From positions 1 to 20,455 of the IMG/VR virus record IMGVR_UViG_3300008262_004312: a DNA stretch of 20,455 nt; one strand, written 5' to 3'. This document shows positions 1 to 5,706 of this stretch, piece by piece. The DNA is from a virus. The notes beneath the pieces were generated by a model, which was not told where the DNA came from, made no database searches, and worked only from the letters and a program-made list of their open reading frames with translations. Position 1 is the stretch's first letter. Each line of letters opens with the position of its first letter. The translations under genes were made by a program, and so were the position numbers.

Positions 1-3
1 GAT

Positions 4-205
4 GGGCCTGCCATGGTTTCGACAGGGTGAGATAATAGAGACGGCAACACGGTAGGCGATGACCGTAAATCAAGCAAAACCTATAAATGCAAAATCAGCA
101 TTTAAGTTCTACGAAGTAGACGTAGCTGTCAATGACAGCGAGTTTGCTTTAGCTGCCTAAGAAACAGCGGAACCGGGGTAGTTATACCTTGTCACCCAAA
201 ATAGC
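4..205 (+). ncRNA. ssrA: tmRNA (ssrA), coding part; acceptor 3' part not found
   Basis: The 5' end has a possible acceptor strand GGGCCTG followed by the tmRNA D-loop signature GGTTTCGACAGG. A tag frame starts at a GCA resume codon at 89 and runs 23 codons to TAA at 158-160; its last residues are DSEFALAA, a typical protease degron ending. GGGTGA just after the D-loop can pair with TCACCC near 192-197 as a P2-like helix. No T-arm, no CAGGCCC strand and no CCA occur before the terminator at 206. Either the gene is circularly permuted (two-piece tmRNA, acceptor piece upstream and outside the window) or it is truncated. Two-piece tmRNAs are known in alphaproteobacteria, some cyanobacteria and some betaproteobacteria. 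Its role would be rescue of stalled ribosomes and tagging of the nascent chain. Confidence 0.85.
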
Positions 206-231
206 AATAGGACCTTCGGGTCCTATTTTTT
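206..231 (+). terminator. Rho-independent terminator after tmRNA
   Basis: Nine-base-pair stem AATAGGACC/GGTCCTATT with a TTCG tetraloop, followed by a T run. It ends the tmRNA transcript. Confidence 0.93.
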
Positions 232-252
232 TATCAATTCCACCAAAATCAC

Positions 253-281
253 TTACATTTTCCTTACTAAGGCGTTATTAT
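253..281 (+). promoter_or_regulatory. sigma70-type promoter for the exported peptide gene
   Basis: TTACAT (253-258), 17-base spacer, TATTAT (276-281). The expected start near 288 begins a 9-bp hairpin GTAGTGGAA/TTCCGCTAC (287-307), directly followed by the AAAGGAGA ribosome binding site. Confidence 0.6.
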
Positions 282-326
282 ATACAGTAGTGGAATAATT
301 CCGCTACACAAGAAAGGAGATTTCTT

Positions 327-506
327 ATGAAATCATTATTAGCATTAATCACAGCCGCTTTCGCAGTTACAGCAGTTGCACAAACAGCACCTGCTAAGAA
401 AGAAGAAGCTAAGCCAGCCGCAAGTGCTCCTGCTAAGGATGCAAAGGCAGCTCCGGCTCCAGCACCTGCAAAGAAAGAGGAAAAGAAAGACGCCGCTAAG
501 AAGTAA
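327..506 (+). CDS. small exported Lys/Ala/Pro-rich protein
   Basis: A 59-residue protein. Residues 1-19 (starting MKSLLALITAAFAV and ending VAQ) form a classical signal peptide with a likely cleavage after Ala-Gln or just before it. The rest is low-complexity, alternating KKEE, PAPA and AAK segments with no predicted fold, so it should be a small positively charged periplasmic or secreted peptide. Similar Ala/Pro/Lys-rich exported peptides are common in betaproteobacteria; whether this one came from a host is unknown. A strong AAAGGAGA site precedes the ATG. It is a single-gene transcript between its own promoter and a terminator. I cannot assign a function. Confidence 0.82.
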   Translation: MKSLLALITAAFAVTAVAQTAPAKKEEAKPAASAPAKDAKAAPAPAPAKKEEKKDAAKK

Positions 507-527
507 ATCTTCTGAGGAGTTTTTCTA

Positions 528-551
528 GGCAACCTTCGGGTTGCCTTTTTA
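528..551 (+). terminator. Rho-independent terminator
   Basis: GGCAACC/GGTTGCC stem with a TTCG loop (528-545) followed by T5ATTTTT. It ends the 327-506 transcript. Confidence 0.93.
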
Positions 552-570
552 TTTTTCCAAAATTGTTATT

Positions 571-613
571 GATTTTTTCAATAAGCCTAATAGAAATAAT
601 TATTGAAAAAATC
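571..613. promoter_or_regulatory. 14-bp inverted repeat upstream of ahpC promoter (operator candidate)
   Basis: GATTTTTTCAATAA (571-584) and its exact reverse complement TTATTGAAAAAATC (600-613), separated by 15 bases, end three bases before the -35 box of the ahpC promoter. It could be a binding site for a redox regulator or an attenuating hairpin; the regulator is unknown. Confidence 0.5.
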
Positions 614-615
614 TA

Positions 616-645
616 TTGATTTTGCGTTTTAATAGGATATATAAT
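616..645 (+). promoter_or_regulatory. promoter for ahpCD
   Basis: TTGATT (616-621), 18-base spacer, TATAAT (640-645), with a long leader to the ahpC start at 701 and an AAGGAGAA ribosome binding site. Confidence 0.65.
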
Positions 646-700
646 ATACACATAGAACAAAAGTTCTTAAAAAGTTTTCAACACACACAAGGAGAATGAT

Positions 701-1234
701 ATGAAAACAGTTGGTGATAAAATCGAAAAATTTGCCGTAACAGGCGTTAACCCAGGTAGTGATCAATTCTTTGACATTACTGATGAATCTTTCGCAGGCA
801 AGTGGAAAGTCATTGTTTACTATCCAAAGGACTTTACATTTGTATGTCCAACAGAAATCGTAGCATACGATAAACTAACACGTGACTTTAGTGACCGTGA
901 TGCAGTACTGCTAACAGGTTCAACAGACAACGAGTTCTGTAAACTTGCATGGCAAAAGGCACACCCAGACTTGGCAAAGATTACTCACACACAATTTGCT
1001 GACACACAGCGTGGCGACCTAAGCCTAATTAATCAGCTTGGCGTGTTCTATGCTCCAGCAGGCGCCGCACTTCGCGCAACATTCATTGTCGACCCAGACA
1101 ACGTTATCCAACACGTTACTGTCAACAACTTAAACGTTGGTCGTAGCCCAGAAGAAACACTTCGTGTTCTCGATGCACTACAAACTGGCGAACTATGTGC
1201 CTGTAACCGTGCAGTAGGCGGGGAGACACTATAA
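701..1234 (+). CDS. ahpC: peroxiredoxin AhpC (alkyl hydroperoxide reductase)
   Basis: A 177-residue peroxiredoxin that reduces hydrogen peroxide, organic hydroperoxides and peroxynitrite in the cytoplasm. The peroxidatic cysteine is C49 in FTFVCPTE; C166 and C168 near the C terminus (ELCACN) are resolving-cysteine candidates, and C80 is additional. Two close C-terminal cysteines are the arrangement in the actinobacterial-type AhpC that works with AhpD instead of AhpF, and ahpD follows here. The length fits a compact member of the family. Start supported by AAGGAGAA. The TAA stop overlaps the ahpD ATG by one base (TAATG), so the two are translationally coupled. Uncommon cargo for a phage; it would protect the infected cell from peroxide stress. 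Confidence 0.95.
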   Translation: MKTVGDKIEKFAVTGVNPGSDQFFDITDESFAGKWKVIVYYPKDFTFVCPTEIVAYDKLTRDFSDRDAVLLTGSTDNEFCKLAWQKAHPDLAKITHTQFADTQRGDLSLINQLGVFYAPAGAALRATFIVDPDNVIQHVTVNNLNVGRSPEETLRVLDALQTGELCACNRAVGGETL

Positions 1235-1740
1235 TGGCATTTATCGACGCTATCAAAGAAGCGTTGCCAGAATACGCAAAGGACACCAAGTTAAACTTGG
1301 ACGCTGTCCTTTTGCGTAGCACACTAGATGCAGATGTGGCTATGGGTTGTGCTGTAGCCGCACTCGCCGCAACTGGTAACGGTAAGGTGCTTGCTGTCAT
1401 GTTAGCAGATGCACCAACACATGCCGAGTCAGCAATGACAGCGGCAAGTATCATGGCACAGAACAACGTCTGGTATCCGTATGTTGAAATGGCCGATGAT
1501 GAACAGCTAAAAGGTTTGCCAGCACAGTTACGCATGAACGCTATTGCAAGTCATGGTGGAACTACCAAAGCAAACTTTGAAGCATTTAGTCTTGCCGCAA
1601 GTATTGTTGGTAAGTGCCACTTCTGCGTTAAGGCACACTACGATACGTTGAAGAAGGAAGGCTACACAGTAGAACAACTTCGTGATATTGGACGTATTGC
1701 CAGTGTAATGAACTCAGTTGCTAAGGTTTTGAATAGCTAA
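1234..1740 (+). CDS. ahpD: AhpD-type carboxymuconolactone-decarboxylase-fold peroxidase partner
   Basis: A 168-residue alpha-helical AhpD. The catalytic CxxC plus His motif reads KCHFCVKAH, with C128, C131 and H135, matching the spacing of the characterised mycobacterial enzyme. In that system AhpD passes electrons, via lipoylated protein, to the disulfide of AhpC. The start codon overlaps the ahpC stop, so this is a two-gene operon. No terminator is visible directly after it; the following 120 bases hold a new -10 element and a hairpin before the PqqA-like gene. The pairing of both genes strengthens each call. Confidence 0.94.
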   Translation: MAFIDAIKEALPEYAKDTKLNLDAVLLRSTLDADVAMGCAVAALAATGNGKVLAVMLADAPTHAESAMTAASIMAQNNVWYPYVEMADDEQLKGLPAQLRMNAIASHGGTTKANFEAFSLAASIVGKCHFCVKAHYDTLKKEGYTVEQLRDIGRIASVMNSVAKVLNS

Positions 1741-1794
1741 TTTCACGATGTGAGATTAATGATTTTCAGTATAGGTTTTTTGGTGTTTTAACCT

Positions 1795-1831
1795 TATAAT
1801 TATGATACATACTTGTACTACTCGAGTATGT
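1795..1831 (+). promoter_or_regulatory. possible promoter -10 and leader hairpin for the pqqA-like gene
   Basis: TATAAT at 1795-1800 has no good -35 at the usual distance. It is followed by a hairpin ACATACT/AGTATGT (1807-1813 with 1825-1831) in the leader of the next gene. Confidence 0.4.
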
Positions 1832-1861
1832 TTCAATAATTAGATAACAAGGAGAAGCACT

Positions 1862-1933
1862 ATGTGGACCAAACCAGAAGCAACTGAAATGCGTTACGGT
1901 TTCGAAATCACAATGTACGTGATGAATCGATAA
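1862..1933 (+). CDS. pqqA: PqqA-like PQQ precursor peptide
   Basis: A 23-residue peptide starting MWTKPEATEMRYGFEI and ending TMYVMNR. It matches the PqqA pattern (MWTKPxxTxxRxGFEVTMYxxxR), including the Glu and Tyr with the ExxxY spacing (E15, Y19) that are cross-linked by PqqE and become the PQQ backbone. An AAGGAGAAG site sits seven bases before ATG, so translation should be strong. No pqqB, C, D or E is in the window; host enzymes would be needed to mature it. The gene stands between ahpD and a sugar-nucleotide operon. The peptide is too short for statistics alone, but motif, start, ribosome binding site and stop all agree. Confidence 0.85.
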   Translation: MWTKPEATEMRYGFEITMYVMNR

Positions 1934-1950
1934 TACGCTGTAAATAGTTG

Positions 1951-2343
1951 ATGGTAAAAGTTATCGTCAACGGAACATTTGATATTATACACCCCGGGCA
2001 TTTGGCGATGCTTAATTACGCCAAATCGCTCGGGGATTTTCTTATTGTAGCGATTGATACTGACGATCGTGTATGTCAACTCAAAGGACCATCACGTCCG
2101 ATTAACAACCAAAATGATCGTAAATTATTTTTAGAAAACTTACGTGCAGTAGATGAAGTAAGATTTTTTAATTCGAATGAAGAACTCATTGACATTGTAA
2201 AAGAATGTAGTATAATGGTAAAGGGCAGTGATTACCGAGGTCGTAGTGTTATCGGTGAGAACTATTGTCCAAAAGTTTTTTATTATGATAGAACAGAACA
2301 CTCAACAACAAAAACAATACAAGATATTATTAATCGGAGATAA
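1951..2343 (+). CDS. cytidylyltransferase-fold nucleotidyltransferase (HldE C-domain/TagD-like)
   Basis: A 130-residue single-domain nucleotidyltransferase. The N-terminal GTFDIIHPGH (residues 8-17) is the nucleotide-binding motif of this family, and HSTTKTI near the C terminus corresponds to the conserved STTK motif. Relatives transfer AMP or CMP to a sugar- or polyol-phosphate, for example HldE domain II making ADP-heptose or TagD making CDP-glycerol. The next gene encodes an HldE-like sugar kinase, so an ADP-heptose-like product is the best guess. A TTG one codon upstream is an alternative start; I prefer the ATG. The last 59 bases overlap the kinase gene in another frame. Confidence 0.87.
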   Translation: MVKVIVNGTFDIIHPGHLAMLNYAKSLGDFLIVAIDTDDRVCQLKGPSRPINNQNDRKLFLENLRAVDEVRFFNSNEELIDIVKECSIMVKGSDYRGRSVIGENYCPKVFYYDRTEHSTTKTIQDIINRR

Positions 2344-3040
2344 GTGTATCGACGTCTATCAATACGGGCATGTAGACCGTATTAGTCCAGAAGCACCCGT
2401 TCCTATTTTTGTACCTACACATAAAGAAGAACGTGAAGGAATGGTTGGAAATGTTTATACTAATTTAGTAGCATTAGGTTGTAGCGTTGATGTTGTTTGT
2501 GGATTGTCAAGCAAAAAAACTAGATTAATAGACATACGCAGTAGACAACAAATTTTAAGAATAGATGAAGATGTTAAATCAATACCTGTGTCATTTACTG
2601 ATGCACAAGGGTATGATGCTGTTGTAATAAGTGATTATAACAAAGGAGTAGTATCATATGAATTAATTGAAGCTCTGATTGAAAACAATAAGATTCCTTT
2701 TTTCATCGATACTAAAAAATCAGACCTAGAACGTATGCAGGGTGCGTGGGTCAAAATCAACGAGTCAGAATACAGCAAAATTAAAAGTGAATGCACAGGA
2801 CTTATAGTAACAAAAGGTGCCCAGGGTGCAGAAATAATTCACCACGAGATTAATTTAAAATCACCTAAAGTAGAAGTAGTTGACATCACAGGTGCCGGAG
2901 ATACTTTCCTAGCCGCTATGGCATACAAGTATTTAGAAACAAAAGATATTAAAACTTCTGTAGAATTTGCCAATCGTGCGGCATCTATTACAGTACAGCA
3001 CTTCGGATGTTATGCTCCATCATTAGAGGAAATCAAATGA
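2285..3040 (+). CDS. PfkB-family kinase related to HldE domain I (D-heptose-7-phosphate kinase)
   Basis: About 251 residues. The N-terminal VDRISPEAPVPIF segment is the HldE/RfaE substrate-site signature, and DITGAGDTF (residues 200-208, catalytic base D206) is the PfkB signature 2. It is shorter than the roughly 310-residue bacterial HldE kinase domain, mainly after residue 60, so the lid or nucleotide region is reduced. It probably phosphorylates a heptose- or hexose-phosphate in the cytoplasm for the transferase encoded upstream. I chose ATG 2285; a GTG at 2228 preceded by AAAGGG would add 19 residues that do not resemble the family. The TGA overlaps the cupin ATG (ATGA). Kinase and transferase are separate genes in the reverse of the HldE domain order. 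Confidence 0.87.
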   Translation: MIEQNTQQQKQYKILLIGDKCIDVYQYGHVDRISPEAPVPIFVPTHKEEREGMVGNVYTNLVALGCSVDVVCGLSSKKTRLIDIRSRQQILRIDEDVKSIPVSFTDAQGYDAVVISDYNKGVVSYELIEALIENNKIPFFIDTKKSDLERMQGAWVKINESEYSKIKSECTGLIVTKGAQGAEIIHHEINLKSPKVEVVDITGAGDTFLAAMAYKYLETKDIKTSVEFANRAASITVQHFGCYAPSLEEIK

Positions 3041-3408
3041 ACTTAAAACCTACAGGAAAAATAGACAAGGGATGGGGATTTGAAGTTGTTTGGGCTAACA
3101 CTAACGAGTATTGTGGAAAGATACTTTGTTTCAAAGATACTGGATCAAAGATGAGTATGCACTTCCATAAAAATAAAGACGAGACTTGGTTTGTAAATGA
3201 CGGAACATTTATACTTCGGTGGATTGATACAACAGATGCTACAGTACACGAAAAGATATTAAAGGAAGGTGACGTATGGCACAATCCGCCATTACAGCCA
3301 CATCAGCTGGAATCGCTTGTTCCTAACGGAATGATATTTGAAGTAAGCACACGAGACTCAGCCGAAGACAACTACAGGGTTTTACCGGGCGACAGCCAAA
3401 TAACGTAA
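3037..3408 (+). CDS. cupin, sugar-phosphate-isomerase-like
   Basis: A 123-residue single cupin. Metal-ligand candidates are H42, H44 and E49 in MHFHKNKDE (cupin motif 1) and H89 in the PHQLES segment (motif 2). An N-terminal KGWGFEVVW stretch resembles the start of type II mannose-6-phosphate isomerase-like cupins. It overlaps the preceding kinase by four bases and closes the operon, so a role in making or epimerising an activated sugar is likely. The exact substrate cannot be read from the sequence. Confidence 0.82.
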   Translation: MNLKPTGKIDKGWGFEVVWANTNEYCGKILCFKDTGSKMSMHFHKNKDETWFVNDGTFILRWIDTTDATVHEKILKEGDVWHNPPLQPHQLESLVPNGMIFEVSTRDSAEDNYRVLPGDSQIT

Positions 3409-3432
3409 AAAAACAACATTTCCATACTGGTC

Positions 3433-3461
3433 TTGACACATAGGCATATATACTATACAAT
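3433..3461 (+). promoter_or_regulatory. tandem promoter 1
   Basis: TTGACA (3433-3438), 17-base spacer, TACAAT (3456-3461). It is the first of three near-consensus sigma70 promoters in the 293-base gap 3409-3701, all facing the tRNA array. Confidence 0.85.
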
Positions 3462-3515
3462 CGAGACTAGTTAGGTAGTTAGTAAATCTTTTTTGCTCAA
3501 AATTGCAAATAGAGG

Positions 3516-3544
3516 TTGACACAGAGACTAAATAACTATACAAT
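3516..3544 (+). promoter_or_regulatory. tandem promoter 2
   Basis: TTGACA (3516-3521), 17-base spacer, TACAAT (3539-3544). A hairpin TGTTGT/ACAACA lies downstream at 3578-3595. Confidence 0.85.
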
Positions 3545-3615
3545 AAGGTTCAGTCGGCAAGTTATTGAAATTGCAACTGTTGTGAAAATACAACAAAAAA
3601 TATTTCAAAAAGGTG

Positions 3616-3644
3616 TTGACAGTGATGTTGAAAGACATTACAAT
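3616..3644 (+). promoter_or_regulatory. tandem promoter 3
   Basis: TTGACA (3616-3621), 17-base spacer, TACAAT (3639-3644). The predicted start near 3651 begins with ACAGTAG and a small hairpin GTAGC/GCTAC (3654-3669), resembling the leader at 285-307. Confidence 0.87.
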
Positions 3645-3701
3645 ACAAAAACAGTAGCAATTCCGCTACAAATTTTTTAAGGTAACGAAGAGAAACAAAA
3701 A

Positions 3702-3866
3702 ATGAAAACGACGAGTTTACATAGACAACTGATATCTAAACAAGCCAAAGTGCCGGCATGTATGTCTGCCTATTGGTCACAGTTTAGTATTGTCGGGCTA
3801 GATCTAGGTAATAATGATCGTACACCTGAGATTACCGTAGGGTCCTTGGAGGATAGTGTAAGTTAA
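3702..3866 (+). CDS. hypothetical 54-residue protein
   Basis: Starts MKTTSLHRQLISKQAK and ends LEDSVS. It is mostly polar, with no signal peptide, membrane segment or known motif. It is the first gene after the three tandem promoters and is closed by a terminator at 3895, so it may be strongly transcribed. The ribosome binding site is weak (AACGAAGAG). Coding status is plausible but not certain; it could instead be part of a structured leader. Confidence 0.5.
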   Translation: MKTTSLHRQLISKQAKVPACMSAYWSQFSIVGLDLGNNDRTPEITVGSLEDSVS

Positions 3867-3894
3867 CATAAACTAACACTCAAACTTTAAAAGG

Positions 3895-3923
3895 ACCCTG
3901 GACTAAACACCCAGGGTTTTTTG
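3895..3923 (+). terminator. Rho-independent terminator
   Basis: ACCCTGG (3895-3901) pairs with CCAGGGT (3911-3917), followed by a T-rich run. It separates the tandem-promoter transcript from the next gene, unless read-through feeds the tRNA array. Confidence 0.85.
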
Positions 3924-3940
3924 TTTTGTAGGATTTGAAA

Positions 3941-4105
3941 ATGGAAAATTTAGATTTTAGAAAACAAAGAGATGCTGAATTTTTAGCCAGGCATGAACTT
4001 AGTGAAGATGAGCTTGAAAGGCTTATTGAAAATAAGTTTATACGTGCAAAGGCTTATTACGAAGCATTTCATAAGAGAGCAGACGAGCTCGTAGAGCACG
4101 ACTAA
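3941..4105 (+). CDS. hypothetical 54-residue charged protein
   Basis: Starts MENLDFRKQRDAEFLARHEL and ends RADELVEHD. It is rich in Glu, Arg and Lys and strongly alpha-helical in appearance, possibly a short coiled coil; no membrane segment. Only a weak ribosome binding site is visible. It is the last protein gene before the first structured RNA and tRNAs. Function not recognised. Confidence 0.6.
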   Translation: MENLDFRKQRDAEFLARHELSEDELERLIENKFIRAKAYYEAFHKRADELVEHD

Positions 4106-4316
4106 TCTCAAAAGTGTGTATAGGGAACGCGACCCTGCCTGCACTTAAAACATGGGCTTAATGTGGGCGGCCTACCGGATGGTAAGTCTAGGGCGATAAC
4201 CTAGATGCGTAAAATGGTAGCGTATTAAAGAGCATTATTTCTAGTGCTTTTTAATACACACTCTTCATTCAGCCCCTGACGCTGTCTAAAAGCATAGCGG
4301 AGAGTGTTTACAAATT
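4106..4316 (+). ncRNA. structured non-tRNA RNA, type B, copy 1
   Basis: No convincing reading frame. A perfect 13-bp hairpin is present (4222-4234 with 4245-4257), followed directly by ACACTCT (4258-4264) pairing with AGAGTGT (4301-4307). Other stems: TCTAGG/CCTAGA around 4187-4205 with a 7-base loop, TACC/GGTA near 4173, and GTGTGTAT (4114-4121) that could alternatively pair with 4254-4261. A D-arm-like GCGTAAAATGGTAGCG is present, but no T-arm. Its 3' end resembles 11938-11968 (AAAAG, GCGGAG, GTGTTTACA). Function unknown. Confidence 0.5.
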
Positions 4317-4317
4317 T

Positions 4318-4406
4318 GGATCGTATTCCCAACGGCGGACTGTAAATCCGTTGCCATAATATGTTGGGTGGCTGGCGATTAGGTTCGATTCCTTTACGGT
4401 CCACCA
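4318..4406 (+). tRNA. tRNA-Tyr(GTA), D-arm missing or replaced
   Basis: Acceptor GGATCGT/ACGGTCC, discriminator A, encoded CCA. Anticodon arm GCGGA-CTGTAAA-TCCGT reads GTA. Only about ten bases separate acceptor and anticodon arm, so there is no normal D-arm; instead CCCAAC can pair with GTTGGG in the long variable region. The T-stem is weak (3 bp). It may be a degenerate or unusually folded class II tRNA. Confidence 0.7.
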
Positions 4407-4411
4407 AATTT

Positions 4412-4485
4412 ACCCGGATAGTTAAATGGTATAACGGTCGGCTGATAACCGGCTATTACAAGTTCGATTCTTGTTCTGGGTACCA
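4412..4485 (+). tRNA. tRNA-Ile(GAT)
   Basis: Acceptor ACCCGGA/TCTGGGT, A73, CCA. Anticodon arm GTCGG-CTGATAA-CCGGC, T-arm ACAAG-TTCGATT-CTTGT. Confidence 0.94.
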
Positions 4486-4492
4486 AATTTAT

Positions 4493-4570
4493 TGTGCGTG
4501 AGCAAGCAAGGTGTAGGCGCTTCGCTGTTAACGAAGAATGAGCTGGGTTCGATTCCTAGACGCACAGCCA
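4493..4570 (+). tRNA. tRNA-Asn(GTT), copy 1
   Basis: Acceptor TGTGCGT/ACGCACA, G73, CCA. Anticodon arm CTTCG-CTGTTAA-CGAAG. A second Asn(GTT) gene is at 10103. Confidence 0.92.
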
Positions 4571-4576
4571 ATTTGT

Positions 4577-4650
4577 TGGGGCATTGTGTAATGGTAGCAC
4601 AACAGACTTTGACTCTGTTAGTTTAGGTTCGATCCCTAATGCCCCTGCCA
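4577..4650 (+). tRNA. tRNA-Gln(TTG)
   Basis: Acceptor TGGGGCA/TGCCCCT with an open U1-U72 end and G73, compatible with Gln identity; CCA encoded. Anticodon arm ACAGA-CTTTGAC-TCTGT. Confidence 0.92.
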
Positions 4651-4655
4651 GTTTA

Positions 4656-4714
4656 AGGATGCTAACAGCAAACTTCTTTACTTTTCTTATGGTGAAAAAG
4701 AAATGCATCCTGTT
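4656..4714 (+). ncRNA. ACAGCAA-family RNA, member 1 (Y-RNA-like)
   Basis: Closing stem AGGATGC (4656-4662) with GCATCCT (4705-4711), box ACAGCAA at 4665-4671, 3' flank TGTT. The inside holds an outer TTCTT/AAGAA pairing around a hairpin TTTTC-TTATGGT-GAAAA with a 7-base loop. It lies between tRNA-Gln and tRNA-Glu, with 6 and 7 bases on either side. Proposed ligand of the Ro60-like protein encoded at 15935. Confidence 0.65.
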
Positions 4715-4721
4715 ATTTTAT

Positions 4722-4795
4722 ATTGCGTTAGACTTCTGGGAGGTCCCTAGGCTTTCAACCTAGTCAGGCGGGTTCGATCCCCGTACGCAATACCA
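4722..4795 (+). tRNA. tRNA-Glu(TTC), copy 1
   Basis: Acceptor ATTGCGT/ACGCAAT, A73, CCA. Anticodon arm CTAGG-CTTTCAA-CCTAG. A second, diverged Glu(TTC) gene is at 8885. Confidence 0.94.
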
Positions 4796-4799
4796 ATAT

Positions 4800-4874
4800 G
4801 CCGTAGTAGTTCTCTGGGAGGGCAACGGATTGTCTATCCGACTCAGGAGGGTTCGATTCCCTTCTACGGCGCCA
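4800..4874 (+). tRNA. tRNA-Asp(GTC), copy 1
   Basis: Acceptor GCCGTAG/CTACGGC, G73, CCA. Anticodon loop TTGTCTA. A second Asp(GTC) gene is at 9276. Confidence 0.92.
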
Positions 4875-4881
4875 AGTTTAT

Positions 4882-4959
4882 GCACCGATGGCAGAGCGGC
4901 CCAATGCAACTGTCTGCAAAACAGTAAAACCGCAGGTTCAAATCCTGCTCGGTGCTCCA
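4882..4959 (+). tRNA. tRNA-Cys(GCA)
   Basis: Acceptor GCACCGA/TCGGTGC, U73 as expected for Cys, CCA. Anticodon arm ACTGT-CTGCAAA-ACAGT, T-loop TTCAAAT. Confidence 0.94.
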
Positions 4960-4971
4960 ATAAATATTAGT

Positions 4972-5619
4972 ATGAATGCTTTGCCAAAAGTTGCAATATT
5001 TGTACATCATCCGTTATGTTCGATTCAATCAGTTAACGGAATTATAACATCTCTGTTTCCTCATTATGAGTGCAAAATTTTTACCAAGCATGAAATAGAT
5101 GATACATATCTAGACGATATAGATATCGTTTGTTTTCCAGGAGGCTTAGGTGATAGCGACAGATTTGATGTTATTCTTGATAGGCATGTTGATGCCATTC
5201 GTTCTTACGTCAAGAAGGGCGGGCGGTATCTCGGCATTTGTCTTGGTGCTTACTGGGCTGATTCTTATTATTTCGACATTCTCGATACTGGAACTAGAGT
5301 CGAACAGTATATCAGACGTCCCAACACAGATACTAGAAGGCCCCATGCCAAAGGACAGTTGGTCTCCTGGCAAGGGAAAGTAGAAAGGATGTACTTCTAT
5401 GACGGCTGTGCTATTACTGGTAATAATTTGGACGTTGTGGCTACCTATAGCAACGGTGATCCTATGGCTGTTATACAAGGGAAAGTTGGACTAATAGGAT
5501 GCCATCCTGAAAGTCAAAAAAGTTGGTATGATTACTATACATGGATGCCACGTCATTGGCATTATGGACATCATAACAAACTACTACTCGACTTTGTAAA
5601 TCTTTTAATGCAAAAATAA
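4972..5619 (+). CDS. class I glutamine-amidotransferase-like protein (BPL_N type)
   Basis: A 215-residue protein of the DJ-1/GATase fold. VCFPGGLGDSDRF near residue 45 and a nucleophile elbow GICLGAYWA with C90 correspond to the N-terminal domain found in some biotin-protein ligases and in stand-alone GATase-like proteins. GCHPESQ (H178, E180) supplies a candidate His/Glu pair, as in class I amidotransferases. Substrate unknown. I chose ATG 4972, after the tRNA-Cys CCA; the frame open to 4888 would run through the tRNA. The start lies 13 bases behind tRNA-Cys and the stop is 3 bases before tRNA-Arg, so it is embedded in the array. No good ribosome binding site is visible. Confidence 0.82.
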   Translation: MNALPKVAIFVHHPLCSIQSVNGIITSLFPHYECKIFTKHEIDDTYLDDIDIVCFPGGLGDSDRFDVILDRHVDAIRSYVKKGGRYLGICLGAYWADSYYFDILDTGTRVEQYIRRPNTDTRRPHAKGQLVSWQGKVERMYFYDGCAITGNNLDVVATYSNGDPMAVIQGKVGLIGCHPESQKSWYDYYTWMPRHWHYGHHNKLLLDFVNLLMQK

Positions 5620-5621
5620 TT

Positions 5622-5698
5622 ACCGCTATAACTCAGTGGACTAGAGTACTACGCTACGAACGTGGGAGTCGGAGGTTCGAATCCTTCTGGCGGTGCCA
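5622..5698 (+). tRNA. tRNA-Arg(ACG)
   Basis: Acceptor ACCGCTA/TGGCGGT, G73, CCA. Anticodon arm CTACG-CTACGAA-CGTGG; A34 would need editing to inosine to read CGN codons. Confidence 0.93.
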
Positions 5699-5706
5699 AA
5701 CAATTT

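Noticed and set aside
1122-1535. 137-codon minus-strand frame over ahpC-ahpD
   Set aside because: Shadow of two well-supported genes on the other strand, with no ribosome binding site or family motif.
1-3408. Bacterial chromosome rather than phage for the left part
   Set aside because: ahpCD, pqqA and tmRNA could be chromosomal, but strand uniformity, small gene size, lack of housekeeping genes and continuity with the giant tRNA array favour a phage. Not excluded without more flanking sequence.
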